From: DATHWB01 sp035544575
GTDB lineage: Bacteria > Actinomycetota > Acidimicrobiia > Spongiisociales > ZC4RG35
Assembly: GCA_035544575.1 (NCBI GenBank)
Contig: DATKEC010000017.1
Coordinates: 1 to 64,000, forward strand
Direction of reading: 5' to 3'
Length of the DNA stretch: 64,000 nucleotides
Position numbers and translations under genes: made by a program
Notes under the pieces: generated by a model
What the model was told of the DNA's origin: nothing
The model's input: the letters and a program-made list of their open reading frames with translations, nothing else
Databases searched by the model: none
In this document: piece after piece, positions 15,590 to 24,821 of the stretch
Numbering within the stretch: position 1 is the stretch's first letter
Layout: each line of letters begins with the position of its first letter

Positions 15590-16788
15590 TCACCTTCTCC
15601 CAGCCGCGACTCGGCGAGTCGCCGCAACCGCAGCGCATTGAGACGGATGAACCCTTCGGCGTCTGCTTGGTTGTACACGTCGTCTTCTTCGAAGGTGACG
15701 GTGGCCTGGTCGTAGAGAGCGTGGCGGGCGGAGCGACGGCCGTCGATCACACAGCTCCCCTTGTAGAGCTTGAGGCGCGCTTCGCCGTTGACCCGCTTCT
15801 GGATGTCGTCCATGAATGCCTGGAGCGCCTCGCGCTCAGGGGCGAACCAGAACCCGTTGTAGACCATCTCGGCGTAGCGGGGCACGAGTTCGTCACGCAG
15901 ATGGGCGACCTCACGGTCGAGAGTGATCGACTCGACGGCGCGGTGGGCATGGTGCAACAGCGTCGCACCTGGAGTCTCATACACGCCCCTGCTCTTCATC
16001 CCCACGAATCGATTCTCGACGATGTCGACCCGTCCGACGCCGTGTGCCCCGGCGAGGGTGTTGGCTCTCGTGAGCAGAGCGACCGGATCGAGGGCTTCGC
16101 CGTCGATCGCCACCGGCGTCCCCCGCTCGAATGTGACCGTGACCCATTGCGGCTCATCCGGCGCAGCCTCGGGGTCGACGGTCATCCGGAACATCCCCCC
16201 GGGAGGCGGCTCCCACGGGTCTTCGAGCAGACCCCCTTCATAGGACACGTGCATCAGGTTGGCGTCCATCGAATACGGCTTCTCTGGCGTGACCGGTATG
16301 GGGATACCCCGCGCCTCGGCGTATGCGATGCAGTCGGCCCGGCCGCGCAGCTTCCACTCCCGCCACGGTGCGATCACCTTGATGTCGGGGTTGATCGCGT
16401 ACGCGGCGAGCTCGAAGCGCACCTGGTCGTTCCCCTTGCCGGTGGCGCCGTGGGCGATGGCGTCGGCGCCGACCCGCTCGGCGGTGCGCATCATGCCGCG
16501 GGTGATGATGGGTCGGGCGAGGGACGTACCCATCAGGTAATAGCTCTCGTAGGTGGCATTGGCTCGGATCGCGGGAAAGACCGCATCGCGCACGAACTCC
16601 TCGGTGAGGTCTTCGACCACTGCCTCGACGGCGCCGGTGGCGATCGCTTTGTCCTTCGCCTCGGCGACTTCGTCGCCCTGGCCGACGTCGGCGGTGTAGG
16701 CGACCACTTCGGCCCCGTATTCCTCACGCAGCCAGGTGAGGATGACCGATGTGTCGAGTCCGCCCGAGTAGGCGAGGACAACCTTCAT
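15586..16788 (-). CDS. argG: Argininosuccinate synthase
   Basis: Condenses citrulline and aspartate using ATP. The 400-aa protein starts MKVVLAYSGGLDTSVILTWL with the N-type ATP pyrophosphatase P-loop SGGLDTS, and carries YYLMGTSLARPI, GATGKGNDQVRFEL and YSMDANLMHVSYEGG. It is joined to argR upstream and argH downstream by four-base ATGA overlaps. Expression is probably repressed by ArgR through the box at 17248-17263. Confidence 0.97.
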   Translation of the reverse strand: MKVVLAYSGGLDTSVILTWLREEYGAEVVAYTADVGQGDEVAEAKDKAIATGAVEAVVEDLTEEFVRDAVFPAIRANATYESYYLMGTSLARPIITRGMMRTAERVGADAIAHGATGKGNDQVRFELAAYAINPDIKVIAPWREWKLRGRADCIAYAEARGIPIPVTPEKPYSMDANLMHVSYEGGLLEDPWEPPPGGMFRMTVDPEAAPDEPQWVTVTFERGTPVAIDGEALDPVALLTRANTLAGAHGVGRVDIVENRFVGMKSRGVYETPGATLLHHAHRAVESITLDREVAHLRDELVPRYAEMVYNGFWFAPEREALQAFMDDIQKRVNGEARLKLYKGSCVIDGRRSARHALYDQATVTFEEDDVYNQADAEGFIRLNALRLRRLAESRLGEGE

Positions 16789-17237
16789 GCGCGCGCTCCG
16801 ATCTGTTCGAGTCTGGTGGCCAACGCCGGTCCGCCATCCGGGTTGGCGCTGATGACGAGGATCGTGTCGTCCCCGCCCACAGAGCCGAGCACTTCGGGCA
16901 GTGCCGCGCCGTCGATGGCCGACGCCACGACCATCGCCGCCCCCGGCGGCGTCTTGAGCACCACGATGTTGCCGCTGGACTGGATGGATTCGACGAACTC
17001 GTCGACGGTGCGGCCGAGGTAGGAGATCGCTTCGTCCGGGTCGCCTCGCTCACCGATCCGGTAGTGGTCGTCGGTCGCCTTGATTGCGCCGATCACCGCC
17101 AGGTCGCGGGAGACCGTCGCCTGCGTGACCGCGATGCCGCGCGCCTCGAGCAGTTCGACGAGTTCGGCCTGACTGGTGACGGCCTGGTCGAGAATCAGGT
17201 TGCGGATGACACGGCGACGCGCCGCAGTGGTTGACAT
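16785..17237 (-). CDS. argR: Arginine repressor
   Basis: Hexameric arginine-responsive repressor of 150 aa. The N-terminal winged helix contains SQAELVELLEARGIAVTQATVSRDL; the C-terminal oligomerisation/arginine-binding domain has NIVVLKTPPGAAMVVASAID and GSVGGDDTILVI with the paired aspartates. The ATG at 17237 has no Shine-Dalgarno; a TATCAT box ends seven bases upstream, so the transcript is probably leaderless. An ARG-box-like site covers the promoter, indicating autoregulation. Confidence 0.96.
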   Translation of the reverse strand: MSTTAARRRVIRNLILDQAVTSQAELVELLEARGIAVTQATVSRDLAVIGAIKATDDHYRIGERGDPDEAISYLGRTVDEFVESIQSSGNIVVLKTPPGAAMVVASAIDGAALPEVLGSVGGDDTILVISANPDGGPALATRLEQIGARA

Positions 17238-17244
17238 GGAATGC

Positions 17245-17263
17245 ATGATACGCATATGCGCAT
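17245..17263 (-). promoter_or_regulatory. ARG-box-like operator and -10 element of argRGH
   Basis: ATACGCATATGCGCAT (17248-17263) is a near-perfect palindrome, identical over 16 bases to the site before argC at 29100-29115. On the minus strand TATCAT (17250-17245) directly follows and ends seven bases before the argR ATG. Bound ArgR would cover the -10 element. Confidence 0.75.
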
Positions 17264-17347
17264 ACCGCCGCCAGTCGCCAATGTCGCCGCCAGTCGCCGG
17301 CGTCCCCGACGGCGATAGGCTGGCCGCCGACGGATGGAGACGCACCC

Positions 17348-18679
17348 CTGAACCCCTACTGGGCACTGGCCCTGGTCGCCGCGCTCATCGCCGCCAATGG
17401 GTTGTTCGTCGCTGCGGAGTTCGCACTCATCTCGGTTCGTCGCGGCAGCCTCGAAGCGAAAGCCGACCGGGGCAGCAAGCGAGCCAAGGTCGCACTGCGT
17501 GAACTCGATCGGGCATCGTTCATGCTCTCGGGCGCCCAGTTCGGTATCACCGCCACGAGCCTCGTCGTCGGTTTCCTCGCCGAGGCCGCAGTCGGCGGAG
17601 CGGTCGTCAGACCGGTACTGGATCTCTTCGGTCTGCCCGAGTCGACGGCCGTTCCCCTCTCGCTCACTCTCGCGTTCTTGATCTCGACGGTGGTCCAGAT
17701 GCTGTTCGGTGAACTCGCACCGAAGAACCTGGCGCTGGCAATCCCGGTCAAGATGTCCCTCTTCGTCGCCTATCCGATCCACTGGTTCGGCGTCGTCTTC
17801 GGACCGATCATCCGGGTCTTCGACGGTTCCGCCGGCTGGGTGACACGCAAGCTCTTCCGAGTGGAGGTCGCCGAGGAGCGCCATGGCGGCCATTCTCCTG
17901 AGGAACTGGCGCGGATCATCGTCGCCTCCCAAGCCGTCGGCCAGCTGTCGGCGGACCAGGGCCAACTGCTGACCCGAGCGGTCGAGCTGGCCGAGCGGCG
18001 GGTCCACGAGGTGATGGTGCCCAGGATCCAGGTGACGTTTCTCCACGGCGACGACCCCGTCGACACCCTACGATCGGCGGCACGGACCACCGGCCACTCG
18101 CGCTTTCCCGTCGTCGGCCAGACCGACGACGACATCGTCGGCACGGTCCACATCAAGGACCTCCTCAACGTCCCTGCCGCCCAGCGCGAGACCGCGGCAA
18201 TGGCCTCCATCGCCGGCCCGGCGCTGATCGTCCCGGAGACCGACCGTCTTCGCTCTCTTCTCTCCAAGATGCGTCAGGCCCGCCGTACGTTCGCCGTGGT
18301 GGCCAACGAGTACGGGGGCGTCGCCGGGATCGTCACTCTCGAAGATGTCGTCGAGGAACTCGTCGGTGAGATCCACGACGAGTTCGATGCCGAGACCGTA
18401 CCGATCCGCCCCTCCTCCGACGGCGGTTTCCTCTTCGATGGCACGGTCCGTGCCGAGGAGGCAGAAGCCACACTCGGCTGCGAGCTGCCGAAGGGCGATT
18501 ACGAAACGGTGGCAGGGCTCCTCATCTTCACCCTCGAGCGGATCCCAGGTCAGGGCGAGTTCATCGACATCCCCGGTTGGCGACTTGCTGCCCATGACGT
18601 CGACGGGCTGCGTGTCGTGACCGTGCATGCCATGCCACAGGATGCCGGGGCCGAGCCGCCGGCGGGGGAGAGTCCATGA
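17348..18679 (+). CDS. CNNM/CorC-type membrane protein with CBS pair, first of two
   Basis: Predicted metal-transport or transport-associated protein, about 443 aa, in the HlyC/CorC (CNNM) family: an N-terminal DUF21 membrane domain (ANGLFVAAEFALISVRRGSLEAKADRG, MLSGAQFGITATSLVVGFLAE, MLFGELAPKNLALAIP), two CBS motifs (HSRFPVVGQTDDDIVGTVHIKDLL; TFAVVANEYGGVAGIVTLEDVVEELVGEI) and a C-terminal CorC_HlyC domain. The first helix (NPYWALALVAALIAANG) has no ATG, GTG or TTG before it; I place the start at CTG 17348, eight bases after GGAG. A TTG at 17402 would cut the first helix. Confidence 0.85.
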   Translation: MNPYWALALVAALIAANGLFVAAEFALISVRRGSLEAKADRGSKRAKVALRELDRASFMLSGAQFGITATSLVVGFLAEAAVGGAVVRPVLDLFGLPESTAVPLSLTLAFLISTVVQMLFGELAPKNLALAIPVKMSLFVAYPIHWFGVVFGPIIRVFDGSAGWVTRKLFRVEVAEERHGGHSPEELARIIVASQAVGQLSADQGQLLTRAVELAERRVHEVMVPRIQVTFLHGDDPVDTLRSAARTTGHSRFPVVGQTDDDIVGTVHIKDLLNVPAAQRETAAMASIAGPALIVPETDRLRSLLSKMRQARRTFAVVANEYGGVAGIVTLEDVVEELVGEIHDEFDAETVPIRPSSDGGFLFDGTVRAEEAEATLGCELPKGDYETVAGLLIFTLERIPGQGEFIDIPGWRLAAHDVDGLRVVTVHAMPQDAGAEPPAGESP

Positions 18680-20010
18680 GGATGCAGCTCGCCGTCGACG
18701 CCACCGAGATCAGCGCCGGGTTCGACCCGACCGCCCTCCTGATCGGTCTGCTGCTCCTGTTCGCCAACGGCTTCTTCGTCGCCGCCGAGATCGCCCTCCT
18801 CGCCGCCAACCGGGCCCAGGTCGAAGGACTCGCCGATCAGGGGAACCCCGGTGCGATCCGAGCGCTGAAGGCGCTCCGGGAGCTGTCCATCACGTTCTCC
18901 GGCGCCCAACTGGGGATCACGATGTGTTCGCTGGGACTGGGGGCCATCGCCGAACCGGCGCTGGCCTCGCTGTTCCTCGTCTGGCTGGAGCCGCTGGGTC
19001 TCACTCCGACCGCTGCCAGTGTGCTCGCCTTCGGGGTCGCCTTGAGCATCGTCGTCTTTCTCCACATGGTGGTCGGCGAGATGGTTCCCAAGAATCTGGC
19101 GCTCGCCGACGCCGAGCGGTTGTCGATCCGCCTCTCCCGTCTGTTCGGTTGGTACGTCCGGTTGTTCCGGCCGCTCATCGTCGCCCTCAACGCCGCCGCC
19201 AACGGCCTCGTGCGGATCACCGGCGTGGAACCGGTCGAGGAGATCGGACTCGTCCACACGCCCGACGAGTTGCGCATGGCACTGCGCGAATCACTGCGGA
19301 CGGGTCTGATCGCCCCCGGTCAGGTACGTGTCCTGTCCGCCGTACTGGCTCTCGGCGACATCGACGCCGAAGCCGCCATGACTCCCCGCATCGACCTCGT
19401 CACCGTGGACGAGGACGCCTCGATCGACGAGATCCTGGCGGTGGCGGCCGAGTCGGGCCATTCCCGGATCCCCGTGTGCAAGGCGGACCTCGACCACATC
19501 GTCGGGGTCGTCCATGTCAAGGACATCCTCACCGCCGACCCCGAGGACATCATCGGCAAGACTGCCGCGCAGCTCCGCCGACCGATGCCGGTGGTGCCGG
19601 AGTCGCTGGATCTCGATCAACTCCTCAACGACATGCGATCTCAACGGTCCCACCTGGCCCTCGTCATCGACGAGTACGGAGGCACTGCCGGCGTGCTCAC
19701 TCTGGAGGACATCCTCGAAGAACTGGTCGGCGAGATCGCCGACGAATTCGACCCGGCCGAGCTCGCACCCCGTGACCATGAAGGAGCCTGGGTGGTGCCG
19801 GGTGGGATGCGACGTGACGAGCTGGAACGGCTGACCGGATTCGAGCTGCCCGAGGGCGAGACCGAGACTGTGTCCGGTGCGATAAGCGAGGCGTTGGGGC
19901 GGATCCCCACCCGGGGAGATCGAATGACCCACGACGGGTGGACCCTGCGCGTGCTGACCGTCGACGGCCGCCGCGCCGGGCAGGTCGAAGTCGTCGCGCC
20001 TGTCGACTGA
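18676..20010 (+). CDS. CNNM/CorC-type membrane protein with CBS pair, second of two
   Basis: Paralogue of the preceding gene, 444 aa, with the same order: DUF21 membrane domain (FANGFFVAAEIALLAANRAQVEG, FSGAQLGITMCSLGLGAIAEPAL, MVVGEMVPKNLALADAERLS), CBS pair (HSRIPVCKADLDHIVGVVHVKDIL; LALVIDEYGGTAGVLTLEDILEELVGEI) and CorC_HlyC C-terminus. The ATG overlaps the upstream stop by four bases, so the pair are coupled and may form a heteromer. This tandem arrangement is common in actinobacteria; substrate unproven. Confidence 0.93.
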   Translation: MRMQLAVDATEISAGFDPTALLIGLLLLFANGFFVAAEIALLAANRAQVEGLADQGNPGAIRALKALRELSITFSGAQLGITMCSLGLGAIAEPALASLFLVWLEPLGLTPTAASVLAFGVALSIVVFLHMVVGEMVPKNLALADAERLSIRLSRLFGWYVRLFRPLIVALNAAANGLVRITGVEPVEEIGLVHTPDELRMALRESLRTGLIAPGQVRVLSAVLALGDIDAEAAMTPRIDLVTVDEDASIDEILAVAAESGHSRIPVCKADLDHIVGVVHVKDILTADPEDIIGKTAAQLRRPMPVVPESLDLDQLLNDMRSQRSHLALVIDEYGGTAGVLTLEDILEELVGEIADEFDPAELAPRDHEGAWVVPGGMRRDELERLTGFELPEGETETVSGAISEALGRIPTRGDRMTHDGWTLRVLTVDGRRAGQVEVVAPVD

Positions 20011-21066
20011 TCAGCCCCTCGCCAACCAAAGGCCGGGTTGGCCCGCATCGTCCAACCCCACGACCGTTGGCACTCGCGCACCGGGAACCAGCCATCCGAA
20101 CGGCGCCCCGAAACCCTGGCTCTTCCACAGCGGCAGCCGCTCCCAACCGTCCCCGATCGACATCCACACGCTGTCATTCGACCAGTCATAGACCGCGATC
20201 CGGTCATCCCAGAGAACCGTCGGCCCCACCGGTGCCCGATCCAGCCGGCTCAGTCCACTGGTCGGGTCGAAGACCTGCAATCCGACGGTGGCGTCCCGGC
20301 CCACCGCCACCACGATCCCTCCCCCGAGGAGATCTGCGAAACCGGTCCCCAGTGAGATCCAGGCGGCGTGGTCGTCCAATGTGGCGGCATACACCGTTCC
20401 GCCGTCGACGAGAATCAGGATCCACTCGCCTGCGCTGGCGGCCGCCACGACTGGACCCGGCGGTGTGATCGGCTCGATCGTCGCGGAAACCACTCTGCCT
20501 TCCGGCCCCCGCACGTCGAAGACCACAGTGGAATCTCCGACCGTGGTGGCCGCCCCGGCTGAGACGCCGCGGACCGTCCGAGTCCCCGCAAAGCCACCCT
20601 CCTCGTCGAACTCGAAGATCACACTGTCGTTGTCACCCGATGCTCCAACGAGGGCGAAGCCGGTGCGACGGTGCACACCGATGCCGGGGGCGAACGTGAA
20701 CCCGGGCGGCAGTCCGAGCAGTCTCCGCCACTCGCCGTCGACCAGGATCGAGGCCGGCCACGTGGTGCGGTCGGCGACGGCGACCAGGTGAGCGCCCAGC
20801 CCGACCACTGCTGACCCCGTCGAGGGAAGCGAAATGGGCGGCTCCCAGATGGTGGTCCCACCCCGGGACGCGGCCTCCACGTCCGGTGCGGACACGAGGC
20901 CGGGGACAACGGCGGCGGACGCCGGCGCTTCTGCGAACGGCAACGATGGCCATGTCGAGACCACCGCGACGAGCCCGACGACGATCACGAGCACCGGTGT
21001 CGCCTTCCGGGCCGGCTCGGCCCCGGGCTGGGTTTGCGCGGTGGGCACGACGACCTGGGGCGTCAC
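20011..21066 (-). CDS. Hypothetical membrane-anchored, beta-propeller-like protein (short)
   Basis: I cannot name the family. The 351-aa protein has one N-terminal membrane anchor (ATPVLVIVVGLVAVVSTWPSL) and an exported part of short repeating phrases such as GAHLVAVADRTTWPASILVDGEWRRL, GEWILILVDGGTVYAATLDDHAAW and DRIAVYDWSNDSVWMSIGDGWERL. Regular glycine/aspartate turns and tryptophan-ended strands suggest a propeller. Its ATG overlaps the stop of the larger neighbour with the same design. Function unknown; an extracytoplasmic binding role is a guess. Confidence 0.7.
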   Translation of the reverse strand: MTPQVVVPTAQTQPGAEPARKATPVLVIVVGLVAVVSTWPSLPFAEAPASAAVVPGLVSAPDVEAASRGGTTIWEPPISLPSTGSAVVGLGAHLVAVADRTTWPASILVDGEWRRLLGLPPGFTFAPGIGVHRRTGFALVGASGDNDSVIFEFDEEGGFAGTRTVRGVSAGAATTVGDSTVVFDVRGPEGRVVSATIEPITPPGPVVAAASAGEWILILVDGGTVYAATLDDHAAWISLGTGFADLLGGGIVVAVGRDATVGLQVFDPTSGLSRLDRAPVGPTVLWDDRIAVYDWSNDSVWMSIGDGWERLPLWKSQGFGAPFGWLVPGARVPTVVGLDDAGQPGLWLARG

Positions 21067-23240
21067 GGCACGTCCTCGTTCCAGCGATAGAGGACGGGGG
21101 TCCCGCGTTCAGACACCACGGCGTAGCCCCTGGGGCCGGGCACCGTGGCCACGAAGACTCCTCCCAGCCCCAGATGCGGACCCGGCCGCACGTCGACGAC
21201 CTCGGCGCCGGTGTCCAGACGGAGCCGCACGACCACCGGGCCATCGGCAACCACGCCGCCACTCCACGTCGGAAGCACCGATGCCAGGCCGTGGATGGCG
21301 GCGAAGGAGAGAGGTCGGTCGACGTGCACCTCGGAGATCTCGAAGGAGGCGGTATCGAGGGCGAGGATCCGTCGGTCGTCCTCGGCAGTGACGACGAGGA
21401 TTCCTCCGTCGGACTCCGCCAGCGTGAACACCGGGACGTCGATCGTGTGCCACGATGCCCCCAGGTCGGCGGACACCGCCAGTCCGAACACCGGGCGGGC
21501 GTGGTCGAACCCCACCAGCACGTCTCCCGCCGAAGCCACCCGCGGTGGGAGACGAGGAATCTCGTTGGTCACCAGGCCGTCGGGGGTGATGTCGATCCTG
21601 ACCGAGCCCTCGGCCGCATCGGCCAGGATCACCCGGTCACCGCCGACATCCGACACATGTCGCACCTCGTATCCGTCGAGGGAACGCACCGCCCATCGCG
21701 ACCCGTCGTCGGCGATGTCGTAGACCACTCCCCCCACCTCGGTCTGTCCCCACACGAGGGCACCGTCCGCCGACTCACCCACCCCTCCCAGGACAAAGCC
21801 CGGATCCAGGGTGACCTCGCGCCAGGCACTTCCAACGGTCGAGAACCAGAGACTTGCCGGGCTGACCGTCGAACCGAGGGCATAGAGGTGCTCACCCGTG
21901 TCCACGATTGCTCCGGAGGCGGGGACCTGGCCAACCAGCGTCCAACGGCGGTCGATCACGATCGGGATCGTGGCCGCGAATTCGCTCGAGGCGTCGGCCT
22001 GCCACATCGCCGGCTGTCCCGCCGCGCTGCCGTACACGTAGGGGTGGGTGTAGCCACGGAGCGTGGTCGGCCACCGCGGCTCCCACCACACCCTGGCCAC
22101 CTCGACGAAGTCCCACCCGCTCACGAAGCCGAAGGTCCAGAGCCGGCCAGATGACGAGACGCCGCCGAGGGAGTCGAACGCCCCGCCCACCACGCCGTTC
22201 GCGACCGGTTCGATCCACCCGACATCCCGACGGAGCGGCGAGCCCAGCGTCGTCCACCGACCTCGGTCCAGGCCGTGCAGGACCACAGTGCGCACCGACT
22301 CCCGGTCATCGTTGAACCGGGCGGTCGCCACGAAGCCTCCCGCGGGATGCGTGGTGATGTCGGTGATCACGCCGTTCTCGCCTCCACCGCCGAAGAGCCG
22401 CTGCCAACCACCCTCCGACGCTTCGCGCCGCCAGACCGCGGGTCCTTCGGCGTCGCCGCCCACGGCAAGCAGGCCGTCATCGGCGGCCACCAGGTCCGTC
22501 ACGATCACCGAGAAACCTGGCGGCGTGATGTCATCCCAATCCCGCTGGCGGCTGACGAACACCCGGCCGAAGCGGGCGGAGCCCCGATCCAGGTTGTCCG
22601 AGAACGGTCCGCCCGCCTGACCGAACACGAACAGTTCCCCTTCGATGATCCGCACACCGTCGACTCGACCCGGACCCGCGAAGGGCTGATCGCGGACGGT
22701 GAAGTCGGTCCCGAAGGGCCGTCCGAACCAGAGCGTGGGCGTCGAGGTCCCTGACCCTGGCTCCACGATGGCTCCGCCTATCACGAAACCGTCCTCGAAG
22801 GCCGCCACATCACGCACCACCGCCCGGTCCCCGGTTTCGAGACTGCGCTCCGTCCACGCCTCCCCCGGGGAGGCGAGCACCCAGACAAAGGCGCCGTGTC
22901 CGAGAACCTGACGTTGTCCGACCGCGGCCACCGCCCCGGTGGGTGACGTCGCCATCCCGGTGAAGGAGCCGTCGCCGGGAAAGAACCGTTGGGACCAGTC
23001 GCGGGAGACATCGACCGTGCTGGAGGCTGCGACGTCGGGGACACGCTCGGAGAGCTCCGTCACCGGCAGTGACACCGGGCCAGATGACGGCGCCGTCGGC
23101 TGGTCGTCGCCGCCCCACATCACGGCCGCGAGCGACACGCCGGCGACGACAGCCAACCAGCCGGGCCGGAGACGGCCTGCCGGCCCAGGCGGCGGCTTCG
23201 CCCCCGTCCTTGGCTCGGCCGTGGGGACTGAGATGCTCAC
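21063..23240 (-). CDS. Hypothetical membrane-anchored, beta-propeller-like protein (long)
   Basis: Unrecognised 725-aa protein: a proline-rich cytoplasmic N-terminus, one membrane segment (PGWLAVVAGVSLAAVMW) near residue 30 and a large exported region. Repeating blocks end in tryptophan-rich strands (SPGEAWTERSLETGD, SEGGWQRLFGGGG, TVGSAWREVTLDPG, DLGASWHTIDVPVF), like sialidase/BNR or photosynthesis-stability-factor propellers but without clear Asp-box SxDxGxxW repeats. I chose the GTG at 23240, ten bases after the upstream stop. It and the 351-aa neighbour form a two-gene unit. Confidence 0.7.
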   Translation of the reverse strand: MSISVPTAEPRTGAKPPPGPAGRLRPGWLAVVAGVSLAAVMWGGDDQPTAPSSGPVSLPVTELSERVPDVAASSTVDVSRDWSQRFFPGDGSFTGMATSPTGAVAAVGQRQVLGHGAFVWVLASPGEAWTERSLETGDRAVVRDVAAFEDGFVIGGAIVEPGSGTSTPTLWFGRPFGTDFTVRDQPFAGPGRVDGVRIIEGELFVFGQAGGPFSDNLDRGSARFGRVFVSRQRDWDDITPPGFSVIVTDLVAADDGLLAVGGDAEGPAVWRREASEGGWQRLFGGGGENGVITDITTHPAGGFVATARFNDDRESVRTVVLHGLDRGRWTTLGSPLRRDVGWIEPVANGVVGGAFDSLGGVSSSGRLWTFGFVSGWDFVEVARVWWEPRWPTTLRGYTHPYVYGSAAGQPAMWQADASSEFAATIPIVIDRRWTLVGQVPASGAIVDTGEHLYALGSTVSPASLWFSTVGSAWREVTLDPGFVLGGVGESADGALVWGQTEVGGVVYDIADDGSRWAVRSLDGYEVRHVSDVGGDRVILADAAEGSVRIDITPDGLVTNEIPRLPPRVASAGDVLVGFDHARPVFGLAVSADLGASWHTIDVPVFTLAESDGGILVVTAEDDRRILALDTASFEISEVHVDRPLSFAAIHGLASVLPTWSGGVVADGPVVVRLRLDTGAEVVDVRPGPHLGLGGVFVATVPGPRGYAVVSERGTPVLYRWNEDVP

Positions 23241-23250
23241 GACGAGAAAG

Positions 23251-24135
23251 CTACCGGAGGTCCCGACGGGCCGACGGGGTGACACCGATACACACGACGG
23301 CGACCACCACCACCAGCGAAGCCAGCATCTGAAGGAGAGTGAACCGTTCGCCCAGGAGGAACCACCCGCCCCCGATGCCAAAGAGCGGGATCAGGTTGAG
23401 GTAGACCGCGGCGGTGGCCGGGGTGGTGCGCCTGAGCCCCGCCAGGAACGCCCAGAAGGCCAGGCCGTAGTACACGGTCCCCGAGGCCAACGCGCTCACC
23501 CAGGCGACCCCGCCGGCGCCGGCGACGCCACCGCCGTGTGCAGGCCCCGTCAGCAGCGCCCAGGCGACGACCGCAAAGGCCAGCGCCCACCGCTGCTGGG
23601 ACACGACGATGTCGAGATCAGACTCGGAACCGAACCACGCGCTGGCGGCAACCGTGTAGACCGCGCAGCATGCGACGGCCGCCACGGTGAGGCTGACACC
23701 GATCACATCGGCGCTCCCCACTCCGGCCGCCCCGACCACGGCCGCGCCGCCGACCGCCAACGCCATCAGCGACGCCGCCCGAGCCGTCAGCCGGTGGTCG
23801 AACACGAGCCATGCCAGTCCCACGATGAACACCGGCTCGAGCGCCCAGAGCAGGACGGACAGCCCCACCGTGATCGTGGTCAGGCCGGCGAGGCTCAACA
23901 GGTACGCCGCGCCCGGGTTGAGTATTCCGAGCGCCCTGAGGCGCAGCGCCGGCCGCGGACCGGACGGTCGGCGCTGCGTCGACCGGACGAGGGTGAGGAC
24001 CACCACGCTGGATGCGAGTTGGATGACGAGCAATGCGGTGGGCGCCATTTCGGCGACAGCCCGCTTGCTGGCGACAGCACCCAGACCCCAGCAGGCGGCG
24101 GCTGCGGTCAGGGAGAAGACATGGCGATGAGACAC
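23251..24135 (-). CDS. EamA/DMT-superfamily transporter
   Basis: Drug/metabolite-type exporter of 294 aa with about ten hydrophobic helices in two EamA repeats. The first half begins HVFSLTAAAACWGLGAVASKRAVAEMAPTALLVIQL; the second includes GTVYYGLAFWAFLAGLRRTTPATAAVYLNLIPLFGIGGGWFLLGERFTLLQML, the typical EamA ending. Substrate unknown; amino-acid or metabolite export is common in the family. AGGAG lies 13 bases before the ATG, a long spacing. Confidence 0.92.
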   Translation of the reverse strand: MSHRHVFSLTAAAACWGLGAVASKRAVAEMAPTALLVIQLASSVVVLTLVRSTQRRPSGPRPALRLRALGILNPGAAYLLSLAGLTTITVGLSVLLWALEPVFIVGLAWLVFDHRLTARAASLMALAVGGAAVVGAAGVGSADVIGVSLTVAAVACCAVYTVAASAWFGSESDLDIVVSQQRWALAFAVVAWALLTGPAHGGGVAGAGGVAWVSALASGTVYYGLAFWAFLAGLRRTTPATAAVYLNLIPLFGIGGGWFLLGERFTLLQMLASLVVVVAVVCIGVTPSARRDLR

Positions 24136-24248
24136 AGATGAACTCCTGGATCGGCGGAGGCGAACGCGCTGCGACCAGCAGCGTCGGCGTCCTCGCCGTC
24201 ACAGGCGGCGTATCCAGGCACCCGTCTGGGTCTCATGAGTGGATCAGG

Positions 24249-24821
24249 CTAGAGAATGGCGGGGTCGGTGAAGGCCGGACCGTGGCCGGGGATGATCACC
24301 GAGGCCGCCGCGGCGACGCGGCGACGGCCCGCGTGCACGCCCGCAGGGTCGGTGGCGAGCCGGTCCTCCGGGGGACCGGCCTCGTACCACCACAGATGGG
24401 TGGCCGCCACCACACCGTCGGCGGTGCCGATGAGCGTGGTGATGTCCTGCGGAGTGTGCCCCGGTGTCTCCCAGAGCAAGATCGAGGGCGACACGAGAAA
24501 ACCCTCGGCGGGTCGGGATGTCCACGAGTCGTGGTGATAGATGGCCCAGTGGTCGTGGACCCGCGCCTCGCCGAAGAGTCCCACGTTGATCGTGTGGTCG
24601 GGGTGGTGGTGGGAGATGATGACGTCGGTGACGTCGGCGGGCGCGAACCCGGCCGCCGCCAGCGGTTCGAGGATCGCCGCTTGCGACGGGGCCATGCCGG
24701 GATCGATGACGATCACCGCTTCTTCCTCATGCACGAGTGTGATCGTCGATCGCACATGCGGCCTCCCCGAGCCCTCCTGGAGCACGATCAGGATTGCGGC
24801 ACGGCCGAGCACGAGGCTCAC
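24249..24821 (-). CDS. Metallo-beta-lactamase-fold hydrolase coupled to argD
   Basis: A 190-aa binuclear-metal hydrolase. The signature HxHxDH appears as SHHHPDHTINVGLF (His71, His73, Asp75, His76), followed by WETPGHTPQDIT and the C-terminal IIPGHGPAFTDPAIL; the overall pattern resembles the MBLAC1 group. The GTG at 24821 overlaps the argD stop as GTGA, so it is the last gene of argC-J-B-D. It occupies the place where argF often lies, but it is not a carbamoyltransferase. Substrate unknown. Confidence 0.87.
   Translation of the reverse strand: MSLVLGRAAILIVLQEGSGRPHVRSTITLVHEEEAVIVIDPGMAPSQAAILEPLAAAGFAPADVTDVIISHHHPDHTINVGLFGEARVHDHWAIYHHDSWTSRPAEGFLVSPSILLWETPGHTPQDITTLIGTADGVVAATHLWWYEAGPPEDRLATDPAGVHAGRRRVAAAASVIIPGHGPAFTDPAIL

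Noticed and set aside
17267..17297. Tandem repeat near argR (GCCGCCAGTCGCC twice)
   Set aside because: Two copies of a 13-mer 18 bp apart in G+C-rich sequence is weak; it may add to the argR/CNNM control region but I cannot support a role.
24249..24821. argF in the usual place after argD
   Set aside because: The gene has an HxHxDH metallo-hydrolase motif and none of the carbamoyltransferase motifs (STRT, HPxQ).
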